Made by a program: the position numbers and the translations under genes. 17,944 nt of DNA, from positions 1-17,944 of the forward strand of contig JACPHL010000127.1 in assembly GCA_016188625.1 (NCBI GenBank). The letters run 5' to 3'. Below the pieces are notes generated by a model. The model was not told where the DNA came from. It searched no databases and saw only the letters and a list, made by a program, of their open reading frames with translations. The stretch is from Candidatus Rokuibacteriota bacterium (lineage in GTDB: Bacteria; Methylomirabilota; Methylomirabilia; Rokubacteriales; JACPHL01). The number at the start of each line of letters is the position of its first letter. Position 1 is the first letter of the stretch. Below are positions 1-5,783 of the stretch, piece after piece.

Positions 1-2
1 CG

Positions 3-590
3 CTCGATCCCGAGGCGCGCCGGCGGTTCGAAGCGCTGGCGCTCCCCCACCTCGCCAGCGTGTACCGGCTGGCGGTGCGTCTGGCCGGGAACGCCCAGGA
101 TGCTGAAGACCTGGCCCAGGAGACCTATCTCAAGGCGCTGCGGGCCTTTCCCGGCCTCCGCGAGCCGGAACGGATCCGCGCCTGGCTCTTCCAGATCCTG
201 AACCGGCTGGTCCTGGATCGGCACCGGGGCGGGTCGCGCGAGTTCGCCGTGGGCGACCTCGAGGCACTGGACCGGTTCTCCCTCTACGACCAGATTTGGG
301 ACGAGGATCCCTTTCCCTATTCGGACCGCCTCCACGAGGACTTCCTGGCCCAGTTCGACGACGAGGAGGTGCGGCGGGCCTTGCTGGCCCTGCCGGAAGC
401 CTACCGGCTCCCCCTGCTGCTGCTCTACGTGGAGGAGCTGACCTATAAGGAGCTGGCCGAGGTGCTGGGGTGCCCCGTCGGGACGATCATGTCCCGCCTC
501 CACCGGGGCCGGAAGATCCTGGAGCGGGAGCTCTGGGAGTGCGCCAAGCGGCGCGGATTGGTGAGACCATGGGACACGAACAGCGATTGA
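3..590 (+). CDS. ECF-type RNA polymerase sigma factor (5' partial)
   Basis: Directs RNA polymerase to a dedicated promoter set. The frame is open from the first full codon at 3, and the residues before the first in-window GTG (position 60), such as RRRFEALALPHLASVYRLA, already look like sigma region 2, so the true start lies upstream of the window. Region 2 follows (AGNAQDAEDLAQETYLKA, then RAWLFQILNRLVLDRHR). Region 4 is near the C-terminus, with LPEAYRLPLLLLYVEELTYK and the helix-turn-helix stretch ELAEVLGCPVGTIMSRLHRG. The spacing between regions 2 and 4 and the absence of region 3 fit the extracytoplasmic-function class. It overlaps the zinc-finger anti-sigma gene by 23 bases, so the two are probably translationally coupled. 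The promoter it recognises cannot be read here. The Sec methyltransferase and cupin directly downstream are the natural first candidates for its regulon (inference). Confidence 0.93.
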   Translation, partial: LDPEARRRFEALALPHLASVYRLAVRLAGNAQDAEDLAQETYLKALRAFPGLREPERIRAWLFQILNRLVLDRHRGGSREFAVGDLEALDRFSLYDQIWDEDPFPYSDRLHEDFLAQFDDEEVRRALLALPEAYRLPLLLLYVEELTYKELAEVLGCPVGTIMSRLHRGRKILERELWECAKRRGLVRPWDTNSD

Positions 591-811
591 CCTGCGCGGA
601 CGCGATGCGGGAGTTCTTCGCCTACCTCGACCGGGCGCTCTCCGGCGAGTCGCTGGAGGCCCTCGAGGTCCACCTCGAGGAGTGCCTCGCCTGCTGCGAC
701 AAGCTGGCGTTCGCCCGCCAGCTCGACGCCTTCATCAAGGCCAGGCTGGGCGAGGCCCCGCTGCCGCCGCGTCTGGAAGAGCGGATCCGGCAGGCCCTGG
801 ACCACGCATAG
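569..811 (+). CDS. Zinc-finger anti-sigma factor (ZAS/zf-HC2 type)
   Basis: Small soluble 80-residue protein expected to bind and inhibit the sigma factor encoded just upstream. It carries the ZAS zinc signature: C9, then H35-x3-C39-x2-C42 (HLEECLAC), with an extra C43 beside it. In ZAS proteins such as RsrA these ligands hold zinc and, in redox-sensing members, oxidation of the cysteines releases the sigma factor. Whether this one is redox-responsive is inference. No transmembrane segment is visible, so it should act in the cytoplasm. The ATG at 569 lies inside the 3' end of the sigma gene, the usual coupled arrangement. A longer reading of the same frame back to 470 would cover the sigma region-4 codons and is rejected. 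The next gene begins 19 bases after the stop. Confidence 0.88.
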   Translation: MGHEQRLTCADAMREFFAYLDRALSGESLEALEVHLEECLACCDKLAFARQLDAFIKARLGEAPLPPRLEERIRQALDHA

Positions 812-830
812 CCCCGAGGAGGGAGAGACC

Positions 831-1634
831 ATGTCGTACTTCAGCGAGACGGAGGCCCGATCGATCATCCGTGACACCTACGGCCAGGTCCACTCCGACG
901 GGGTGGCGGTCGCCGAGGCCCTCTACTCGACCGAGGAGCTCGACCGCCTGCCTCGGGGCGCTGTGACCTTCGCCCTCGGGGTCGGCCATCCGGTCCGGCA
1001 CGCGGCGCTCAAGCCGGGCGAGACGGTGCTCGACCTGGGGTGCGGGGCCGGGATCGACACCCTCCTCGCGGCCCTGGCCGTGGGGCCCGGCGGCAGGGCC
1101 ATCGGGCTCGACATGACCCCGGCCATGCTGGAGCGGGCCCGGGAGCACGTCGGCCTGATCGGCCTCGGCAACGTCGAGCTCCGGGAAGGATTGCTGGAGG
1201 AGCTCCCGCTCCCGGACGCCTCGGTGGATGCGATCATCTCCAACGGCGTCCTCAACCTCTCGACCCGGAAGAGCCGCGCCCTGGCCGAGATGGTGCGGGT
1301 GCTGCGCCCGGGCGGGCGGGTCTCCCTCGCCGATCTCGTCATCACCGAGGCGCTGCCGGAGGAGGTCCTCAAATCCCCCGCGGCGCTCGCCGGGTGACTG
1401 GCCGGCACACTGGTGGAGCCAGTGTTGCTCAAGAAGTTCCACAACGTCGGGTTCGAGGCGGTCGAGGTCGTGGCCCGGAGGCCCTTCGGCCTCGGGGAGC
1501 TGGCGCGGTACCCCCTGTTCAGCAAGGAGTTCCTGGACTTCCTGCGGGGCGTCGTCCCCGAGCCGCGCCACGGGGAGCTCGTCTACTCCATCGTGGTGAC
1601 GGCCCGGAAGCCGGGGGAGCCGACGACCGCCTAG
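831..1634 (+). CDS. Selenocysteine-containing ArsM-like SAM methyltransferase (UGA at 1395-1397 read as Sec189)
   Basis: Class I SAM-dependent methyltransferase of the ArsM (arsenite methyltransferase) type, 267 residues if the in-frame TGA at 1395-1397 is read as selenocysteine. Seen: SAM motif I VLDLGCGAG (about 66-74), GLDMTPAMLERAR (92-104), ISNGVLNLS (136-144), RVLRPGGRVSLAD (156-168). Immediately after KSPAALAG the frame meets TGA and continues without shift as LAGTLVEPVLLKKF and GFEAVEVVARRPFG, the expected ArsM C-terminal region. ArsM proteins have a conserved Cys at this point (WAGCxAGAL), so U replaces it. A hairpin at 1405-1428 has the spacing of a bacterial SECIS. The other family cysteines are gone (GVG for GCG at 50-52, ISNGV for ISNCV), leaving only C71 in motif I. 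The substrate may therefore not be arsenite. A strong GGAGG-type site precedes the ATG. Alternative: a nonsense mutation, unlikely given two more Sec genes nearby. Confidence 0.85.
1405..1428 (+). promoter_or_regulatory. Putative bacterial SECIS hairpin for the methyltransferase
   Basis: The stem 1407-1413 (ACACTGG) pairs perfectly with 1419-1425 (CCAGTGT) around the loop TGGAG. It is extended by 1405-1406 with 1427-1428 across a bulged T at 1426. The loop begins 17 nt after the TGA (16 nt intervene) and has G within its first two bases. Both features match the general bacterial SECIS description. Confidence 0.72.
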
Positions 1635-1655
1635 GAGGGAGAAAGGAGGAGGACC

Positions 1656-2078
1656 ATGAAGGCTCGAGGGTGGCTCGGGGTGGTCGTGCTTGCCGTGGCG
1701 ACCGCGGCCGCGGTCGGGGCCGCCGAGGCCCCGAAGAGCGAGGTGTTCGACTTCAACGAGGAGGTCAAGAAGGGCGATCAGCGACCCGGCTTCACGTTCA
1801 GGCAATTCGTCAAGACCCCGAACTACACCGCGAGCGCGATCGGGGTCAAGGAAGAGATCAAGATGCACCGGCACAAGGACGGGAATCACGTGATCTACAT
1901 CGTCAGCGGGCAGGGCACGGCGATCCTCGACGGCAAGCCGATCACGTTGAAGCCCGGCACGGTCGTCCATATTCCCAAGGGGTCGGCCCACAACATCAAG
2001 GCGGAGGGGGGCGAGATGGTCATCCTGGACTTCGCCCAGCCGCCCTTCGACCCGGCGCAGATGGAGTGGATCAAGTAG
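1656..2078 (+). CDS. Exported cupin-domain protein
   Basis: 140-residue protein with an N-terminal signal peptide (MKARGWLGVVVLAVATAAA, probable cleavage near AAEA at 22-25), so it should act outside the cytoplasm. A single cupin barrel follows. Motif 1 is HRHKDGNHVIYIVSGQG from H71, with H71 and H73 as metal ligands and N77/H78 near where the acidic ligand usually sits. Motif 2 is GTVVHIPKGSAHN (101-113), with H112 as ligand. This is a compact mononuclear metal-binding fold; the sequence does not reveal whether it is an enzyme or a binding protein. It starts 21 bases after the methyltransferase behind a purine-rich ribosome binding site (about 1642-1652), so it belongs to the sigma/anti-sigma/methyltransferase operon. 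A strong terminator follows 54 bases after its stop. Confidence 0.86.
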   Translation: MKARGWLGVVVLAVATAAAVGAAEAPKSEVFDFNEEVKKGDQRPGFTFRQFVKTPNYTASAIGVKEEIKMHRHKDGNHVIYIVSGQGTAILDGKPITLKPGTVVHIPKGSAHNIKAEGGEMVILDFAQPPFDPAQMEWIK

Positions 2079-2132
2079 CCCCGGAGTCCTTGAAGGCGCC
2101 CTCCCTCGACGAGTCCTGCCGGCGTCCCCGCC

Positions 2133-2160
2133 AGGGGGGAGGGGCCAGCCCCTCCCCCCT
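2133..2160 (+). terminator. Rho-independent-type terminator after the cupin gene
   Basis: A 12-bp perfect GC stem (2133-2144 with 2149-2160) closes a four-base loop and is followed by the T-rich stretch GTTCTTCTT. It separates the sigma-led operon from the next unit. Confidence 0.72.
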
Positions 2161-2214
2161 GTTCTTCTTGCTCCGCGCGCCGCCATCGCCGAAACCCTGC
2201 CCGGGACCGGAGGG

Positions 2215-2223
2215 TGGTATAAT
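2215..2223 (+). promoter_or_regulatory. Extended -10 promoter ahead of the cyclic-nucleotide-binding gene
   Basis: TGGTATAAT is a perfect extended -10 (TGn plus TATAAT), conspicuous in this GC-rich background. No good -35 is visible 17 bp upstream, which extended -10 promoters tolerate. It lies between the terminator at 2133-2160 and the ATG at 2297, leaving a leader of roughly 65 nt. Confidence 0.6.
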
Positions 2224-2296
2224 CGGGCGACTTTTTACTATCTCGTCGTCAGACCGGCGTGGCCCGCGCGACCGCGCGGGGGGGGAGGGCAGCCGC

Positions 2297-2734
2297 ATGG
2301 CACTCTTCAGCCGACACAAGAAGATCGACCATCTCCGGAAGCTCCCGATCTTCCAGGGGTGCGGCCGTCGGGAGCTGACCGCCGTGGCCCGGATCGCCGA
2401 CCTCGTCGAGACGCCGGCCGGCAAGGTCCTGGCCCGCGCCGGCGCGACGGGACGGGAGTTCTACCTGATCCTCGAGGGGACGGCGCGGGTCGAGATCTCC
2501 CCCCGGAAGCGGGTCCGCCTCGGGCGGGGCGACTTCTTCGGCGAGATGAGCCTGCTGGACGGGGAGCCGCGCTCGGCGACGGTGATCGCCGAGACCCCCC
2601 TCCGCCTCCTCGTGATCGGCCGCCGCGCATTCTGGCCCCTGCTCCTCGAGGTGCCGCAGCTCACCCGAAGGATCATGGTGACCCTCTCGCAGCGCCTCCG
2701 CCGGGCCCAGGCCGAGCAGGCGATCCTGGGCTAA
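2297..2734 (+). CDS. Stand-alone cyclic-nucleotide-binding domain protein (Crp-like, no HTH)
   Basis: 145 residues consisting almost entirely of one cNMP-binding domain. Residues 17-110 form the beta-roll (LPIFQGCGRRELTAVA, then GREFYLILEGTARVEI), and the phosphate-binding cassette is FGEMSLLDGEPRSATV (81-96) with E83, R92 and S93 in the usual ligand-contact places. A C-terminal helix (about 119-141) follows where Crp/Fnr proteins have their dimer helix, but the chain ends there, so there is no DNA-binding domain. Such short proteins may act as partner-binding nucleotide sensors (inference; nothing nearby names a partner). The ATG at 2297 is preceded by GGGGGGAGGG. Its own promoter and the terminator upstream suggest a separate transcription unit, possibly including the following oxidoreductase gene 52 bases downstream. 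Confidence 0.88.
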   Translation: MALFSRHKKIDHLRKLPIFQGCGRRELTAVARIADLVETPAGKVLARAGATGREFYLILEGTARVEISPRKRVRLGRGDFFGEMSLLDGEPRSATVIAETPLRLLVIGRRAFWPLLLEVPQLTRRIMVTLSQRLRRAQAEQAILG

Positions 2735-2786
2735 GCCGGCCGCATCCCGCTCCCTCCGGACCCAGGAGGCGAACAGGAGGCCAGCG

Positions 2787-3731
2787 ATGAAGTTCGGCGT
2801 CTTCCTCCCGATCTCGGGCCGGGCGGCCAGCGCGGTCCTCATGGACGCGGCCCGCCGCGCCGAGGCCCTGGGCTTCGAGGCGGTCTGGGCGGCGGATCGC
2901 ATCGTCACCCCCTGGGAGATCCGCACCACCTACCCCTACAGCGCCGACCAGCGGTTCATCGTCCCCCCCGACATCCCCTTCCTGGAACCCCTGACCTGCC
3001 TGGCCTACCTGGCCGGCGGCACCGAGAAGGTCCGGCTCGGGATGAGCGTCCTGGTGATGCCCTACCGGCACCCGCTCCACTGGGCCAAGATCGCCACGAC
3101 GATCGATCACCTCTCCCGGGGGCGCCTCATCCTGGGGGTGGGGGTCGGCTGGATGGCGGAGGAGTTCGAGGCCCTGGGGGCCCCGTTCAAGGACCGCGGG
3201 GCGGTGGCCGACGAGCAGCTCCAGATCGTCGAGCGCCTCTGGACGGACGAGAGGCCCAGGTTCGAGGGGCGCTACTACCGCTTCCAGGAGGTGGGCTTCG
3301 CCCCGAAGCCCCTCCAGAAGCCCCGGATCCCCGTCTGGGTCGGCGGGGAAGGGGAACGCGCCCAGCGCCGGGCCGCCAGGTACGGCGACGCCTGGTTCCC
3401 CTACTTCGTCAGGACCACGCCCCGGGAGCTGGCCGCCCGCTTCGCCAACGTCCGGCGCTGGGCGGCCGAGGCCGGGCGGGACCCCGAGCAGGTCCGCCTG
3501 AACTGCTGCCTCCCCATCGAGCTGACCCACGAGCCCGTGCCCCAGGAGGAGGACCGCCTGGCCGGGACCCCGGAGCAGCTCATCGAGGCGCTTCAGGGGT
3601 TCCGGGCGATCGGCGTCGAGCACCTCTCGCTGCAGTTCATGGTCCCCAGGTGGCCGGACCGCCTGGAACAGATCGAGCGGTTCGCGCGAGGAGTCATGCC
3701 GGCGTTCCGGGACGGCTCCCCCGAGTGCTAG
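2787..3731 (+). CDS. LLM-class F420-dependent oxidoreductase
   Basis: 314-residue luciferase-like monooxygenase superfamily TIM barrel. Seen: the N-terminal strand MKFGVFLPIS; AEALGFEAVWAADRIVTP (25-42), which places the active-site face; EKVRLGMSVLVMPYRHPLHWAK; IDHLSRGRLILGVGVGWMAEEFEALG, the highly conserved family block; FAPKPLQKPRIPVWVGGEGERAQRRAARYGDAW; and a C-terminal GTPEQLIEALQGFRAIGVEHL helix. These are typical of the family often called TIGR03619, whose members generally use reduced F420 or FMN to oxidise or reduce small organic substrates. The exact cofactor and substrate cannot be read. The start is well supported by AGGAGG at 2775-2780, six bases before the ATG. A terminator-like stem follows the stop. 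F420 use would fit an actinobacterium-like or Rokubacteria/NC10-like metabolism (inference). Confidence 0.9.
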   Translation: MKFGVFLPISGRAASAVLMDAARRAEALGFEAVWAADRIVTPWEIRTTYPYSADQRFIVPPDIPFLEPLTCLAYLAGGTEKVRLGMSVLVMPYRHPLHWAKIATTIDHLSRGRLILGVGVGWMAEEFEALGAPFKDRGAVADEQLQIVERLWTDERPRFEGRYYRFQEVGFAPKPLQKPRIPVWVGGEGERAQRRAARYGDAWFPYFVRTTPRELAARFANVRRWAAEAGRDPEQVRLNCCLPIELTHEPVPQEEDRLAGTPEQLIEALQGFRAIGVEHLSLQFMVPRWPDRLEQIERFARGVMPAFRDGSPEC

Positions 3732-3736
3732 GGAAC

Positions 3737-3764
3737 TCGGAGGGGGGCCCTGCCCCCCTTCCGA
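3737..3764 (+). terminator. Terminator-like GC hairpin after the LLM oxidoreductase
   Basis: The core stem 3741-3748 pairs perfectly with 3752-3759 around CCT and is extended outward (3737-3740 with 3761-3764) across a bulged T. There is no long T-run, so this is a likely but imperfect intrinsic terminator. Confidence 0.55.
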
Positions 3765-3780
3765 ACCTCCCCCCAAAGTT

Positions 3781-3799
3781 GCGCGGGCCAAGCCCGCGC
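3781..3799 (+). repeat. Perfect 8-bp hairpin in the gap before the MFS gene
   Basis: GCGCGGGC (3781-3788), spacer CAA, GCCCGCGC (3792-3799). No T-run follows. It could be a second part of the terminator region or a leader structure. The rest of the 225-base gap (3800-3956) is very GC-rich and I see no gene in it. Confidence 0.4.
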
Positions 3800-3956
3800 C
3801 CGGAGCGGACCGTCCATCCGCGCGCCAAGGGTCAGAGCGCACGAGCCGCACAGCGTTACTCGGACGGGCTCCTAGGGGCCGGGAGGCCCGGGGGGCGGCG
3901 GCGCGCGGGCCGGAGACCGTCTCGACGGCACCGGATCGGGTGACCGGGGCGAGGGG

Positions 3957-5141
3957 ATGACGCGCTGGGCGGCCTTGACGCTGATCACCCTCGCCCACGC
4001 CCTCGGCTCGTTCTCGGTCCTGGCCGTCGCCCCCCTCTCCCCCTTCCTCCTCGACGCCCTCCAGCTCTCGCGCGCGCAGGTGGGGCTGTTCCTGCCGGCC
4101 ATCTACCTGGGAGGCGTCCTCATGTCGCTCCCCGCGGGCTGGCTCACCGACCGGTTCGGGGTCCGCCTCGCGCTGGGCCTCGGCCAGGGGCTCACCGGGG
4201 TGTCAATCGGCCTCGCCGCCCTGAGCCCGGATCTCCCGGCGCTCCTCGGCCTCCTCTTCCTCGGTGGCCTCGGCTGGAGCGCCCTCAACCCGGCCACGGG
4301 GAAGGCGATCCTGGACTGGTTCCCGCCCCAGGAGCGCGGCCTGGCCATGGGGATCAAGCAGACGGGGTTCACCCTGGGCGGGATCGCCGCGGCCCTGACC
4401 CTCCCGCCCCTGACCGTCCTCCGAGGCTGGCGGTGGGCCATGGCGACCGCCGCGGGGGCCTCCCTCCTCTCGGCGGGGCTCGTGGGGGGAGCGTACCGGA
4501 CCCCGCCCGGCCGCCCGACGGCGGCGCCGTCCGGCGCACCACGCCTCCCCGAGCTGGGGACCTTCCTCCTCCGGCCCGGCCTACTCGTCCTGTTCGGCTC
4601 GGGGCTGGCGCTCTCGACGGTCCAGTCCTCCGTGCTCTCCTACCTCGTCCTCTACGCCAAGGAGGCCCTCGGGAGCAGTGCGGTCGGGGCCGGTCGGCTC
4701 CTGGCGCTGGCCCAGGCCGGTGGGGCGGCCGGCCGCGTCGGCTGGGGGATCGTCAGCGATCGGCTCTTCGGCGGGCGCCGCCGGCCCGGCCTGGTCCTCA
4801 CCGCCCTGATCGGCGCCGGGGCCTACGTCCTCTTCTCCGCCGGCGGGTTCGCCGGGGACCTCACCGCGGCGCTCGCGGCGGTCGCCGGGGTGGGGGCGTT
4901 CGGGTGGGTGGGGCTCTACTTCGCCCTCGTCGCGGAGGTCGGCGGGTCGCGGTACGCGGGGCTGCTGACGGGGGTGGCGGTCGCCTTCGCCTGGAGCGGG
5001 GTGCTGGTGGGGCCGCCGATCTTCGGGCTCGTCCTCGACGCGACCGGCTCGTACCGCCTCCCCTGGCTCATCCTCTCGGCGGAGGCCCTGCTCGTCGCCG
5101 TCGCCCTGGCCTCCCTCAAGCCCCTCGTCCAGCGTCCCTAG
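3957..5141 (+). CDS. Major facilitator superfamily transporter
   Basis: 394-residue inner-membrane protein with about twelve hydrophobic helices in two six-helix halves. The first helix runs roughly 6-28, and the cytoplasmic loop between helices 2 and 3 carries MFS motif A as GWLTDRFGVR (61-70). A degenerate copy appears in the second half (GWGIVSDRLFGGRRRPG). ALNPATGKAILDWFPPQERGLAMGIKQTG is the conserved helix 4-5 region seen in MFS members resembling organic-anion or nitrate/nitrite-type carriers. The substrate cannot be assigned and neighbouring genes give no firm hint. The ATG at 3957 sits directly behind GAGGGG, unusually close for a Shine-Dalgarno, so the start is less certain than the rest. 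It ends at a large foldback structure (5156-5220) that may stop transcription. Confidence 0.9.
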   Translation: MTRWAALTLITLAHALGSFSVLAVAPLSPFLLDALQLSRAQVGLFLPAIYLGGVLMSLPAGWLTDRFGVRLALGLGQGLTGVSIGLAALSPDLPALLGLLFLGGLGWSALNPATGKAILDWFPPQERGLAMGIKQTGFTLGGIAAALTLPPLTVLRGWRWAMATAAGASLLSAGLVGGAYRTPPGRPTAAPSGAPRLPELGTFLLRPGLLVLFGSGLALSTVQSSVLSYLVLYAKEALGSSAVGAGRLLALAQAGGAAGRVGWGIVSDRLFGGRRRPGLVLTALIGAGAYVLFSAGGFAGDLTAALAAVAGVGAFGWVGLYFALVAEVGGSRYAGLLTGVAVAFAWSGVLVGPPIFGLVLDATGSYRLPWLILSAEALLVAVALASLKPLVQRP

Positions 5142-5155
5142 ATCGCCCGCCTCGA

Positions 5156-5220
5156 TTCGGAGCGATCACGCCGCTCATAGCGCTGCGCGGTCGCCCTTCG
5201 AGGCCGCGGGCCGCTCCGAA
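5156..5220 (+). repeat. Large RNA foldback between the MFS and OsmC genes
   Basis: The outer inverted repeat TTCGGAGCG (5156-5164) / CGCTCCGAA (5212-5220) is perfect over 9 bp. Inside it, GCGATCACGC (5162-5171) pairs with GCGCGGTCGC (5185-5194) except for one mismatch, topped by CGCT-CAT-AGCG (5172-5182). The two foldings share GCG (5162-5164), so they partly compete. There is no T-run. It could be a terminator for the MFS gene or a structured RNA. Confidence 0.5.
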
Positions 5221-5239
5221 GGCAGCCGGATCGATCGTG

Positions 5240-5245
5240 TAGAAT
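5240..5245 (+). promoter_or_regulatory. Possible -10 box for the Sec OsmC gene
   Basis: TAGAAT lies 51 bases ahead of the ATG and just past the foldback structure. No convincing -35 is visible 16-18 bp upstream, so the call is weak. Confidence 0.3.
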
Positions 5246-5296
5246 AGGGGGGCGTCGGGGCCGGATGCGAGGCCAGGGCGTCAAAGGAGGAGGGCC

Positions 5297-5767
5297 ATGG
5301 GCGATCTGATCCACGTCTCCAAGGTGCGGATCGTGAAGGACAAGGGGCCGGTGCGCCGGGCCTTCATCGAGCAGTTCCCCGATCCCGTCTTCTACGGGGT
5401 GCACGGCGGGATCAAGCGCTTCTACGGGGTGGAGCCCGAGGAAGAGCACCCCACCACCCTGGATCACGTCATCGCCGCGGTGGGGGGGTGAATGACCGGC
5501 ACGCTAGCCGTGGCGCTAGCGGCGCGCAAGATCCCGACCCAGCCGGACCGCCTCTCCTCCGAGGTCGAGGGGGTCATCGAGAACGTGGACGGCAAGCCCG
5601 TGATCACGCGGATCAAGGTCCACTACACCGTCAAGGTCCCGAAGGGGAAGCGCGAGGAGGCCCTGCGGGCCATCCAGGTCCACGAGAAGGGCTGTCCCGC
5701 CTCCCAGTCCGTCCAGCGCGGCATCGCCATCGAGTGGGACGGCGACGTGGAGGAGGCGGAGGGGTAG
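5297..5767 (+). CDS. Selenocysteine-containing OsmC-family peroxidase (UGA at 5489-5491 read as Sec65)
   Basis: OsmC/Ohr-like thiol peroxidases reduce organic hydroperoxides with two cysteines. The frame starting at the ATG at 5297 (AGGAGGAGGG upstream) runs TTLDHVIAAVGG, meets TGA at 5489-5491 and continues in the same frame as MTGTLAVALAARKIP, giving 156 residues, a normal OsmC length. In the family this junction is the peroxidatic Cys at the start of the central helix (GxCxxxTL), so U65 replaces it. The second family Cys is kept as C133 in HEKGCPASQSVQRG. A perfect hairpin begins 11 bases after the TGA. Read conventionally this would be a 64-residue orphan plus a headless OsmC starting at 5492, whose ATG has no ribosome binding site. 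The alpha/beta hydrolase begins 16 bases after its stop. Sec should raise peroxidatic reactivity (family knowledge of selenol chemistry). Confidence 0.86.
5502..5521 (+). promoter_or_regulatory. Putative bacterial SECIS hairpin for the OsmC-like gene
   Basis: CGCTAGC (5502-5508) pairs perfectly with GCTAGCG (5515-5521) around the six-base loop CGTGGC. The loop starts 18 nt after the TGA (17 nt intervene), with G as its second base. Spacing and loop match bacterial SECIS expectations. Confidence 0.72.
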
Positions 5768-5783
5768 GGGGCGAGGCCGGCCC

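Noticed and set aside
1413-1634. Separate 73-residue gene after the methyltransferase
   Set aside because: Its GTG lies within the SECIS hairpin, and the sequence is the ordinary C-terminus of the methyltransferase in the same frame.
735-2186. Long minus-strand open frame opposite the methyltransferase and cupin
   Set aside because: Composition is the antisense shadow of GC-rich genes, with no domain or ribosome binding site. The same applies to the minus-strand frames at 2673-3998, 9245-11245 and 13718-15193.
5492-5767. Independent short OsmC gene starting at the ATG at 5492
   Set aside because: It lacks a ribosome binding site and the N-terminal half and first catalytic residue of the fold. 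The upstream piece is in the same frame and supplies them, so Sec read-through explains both.
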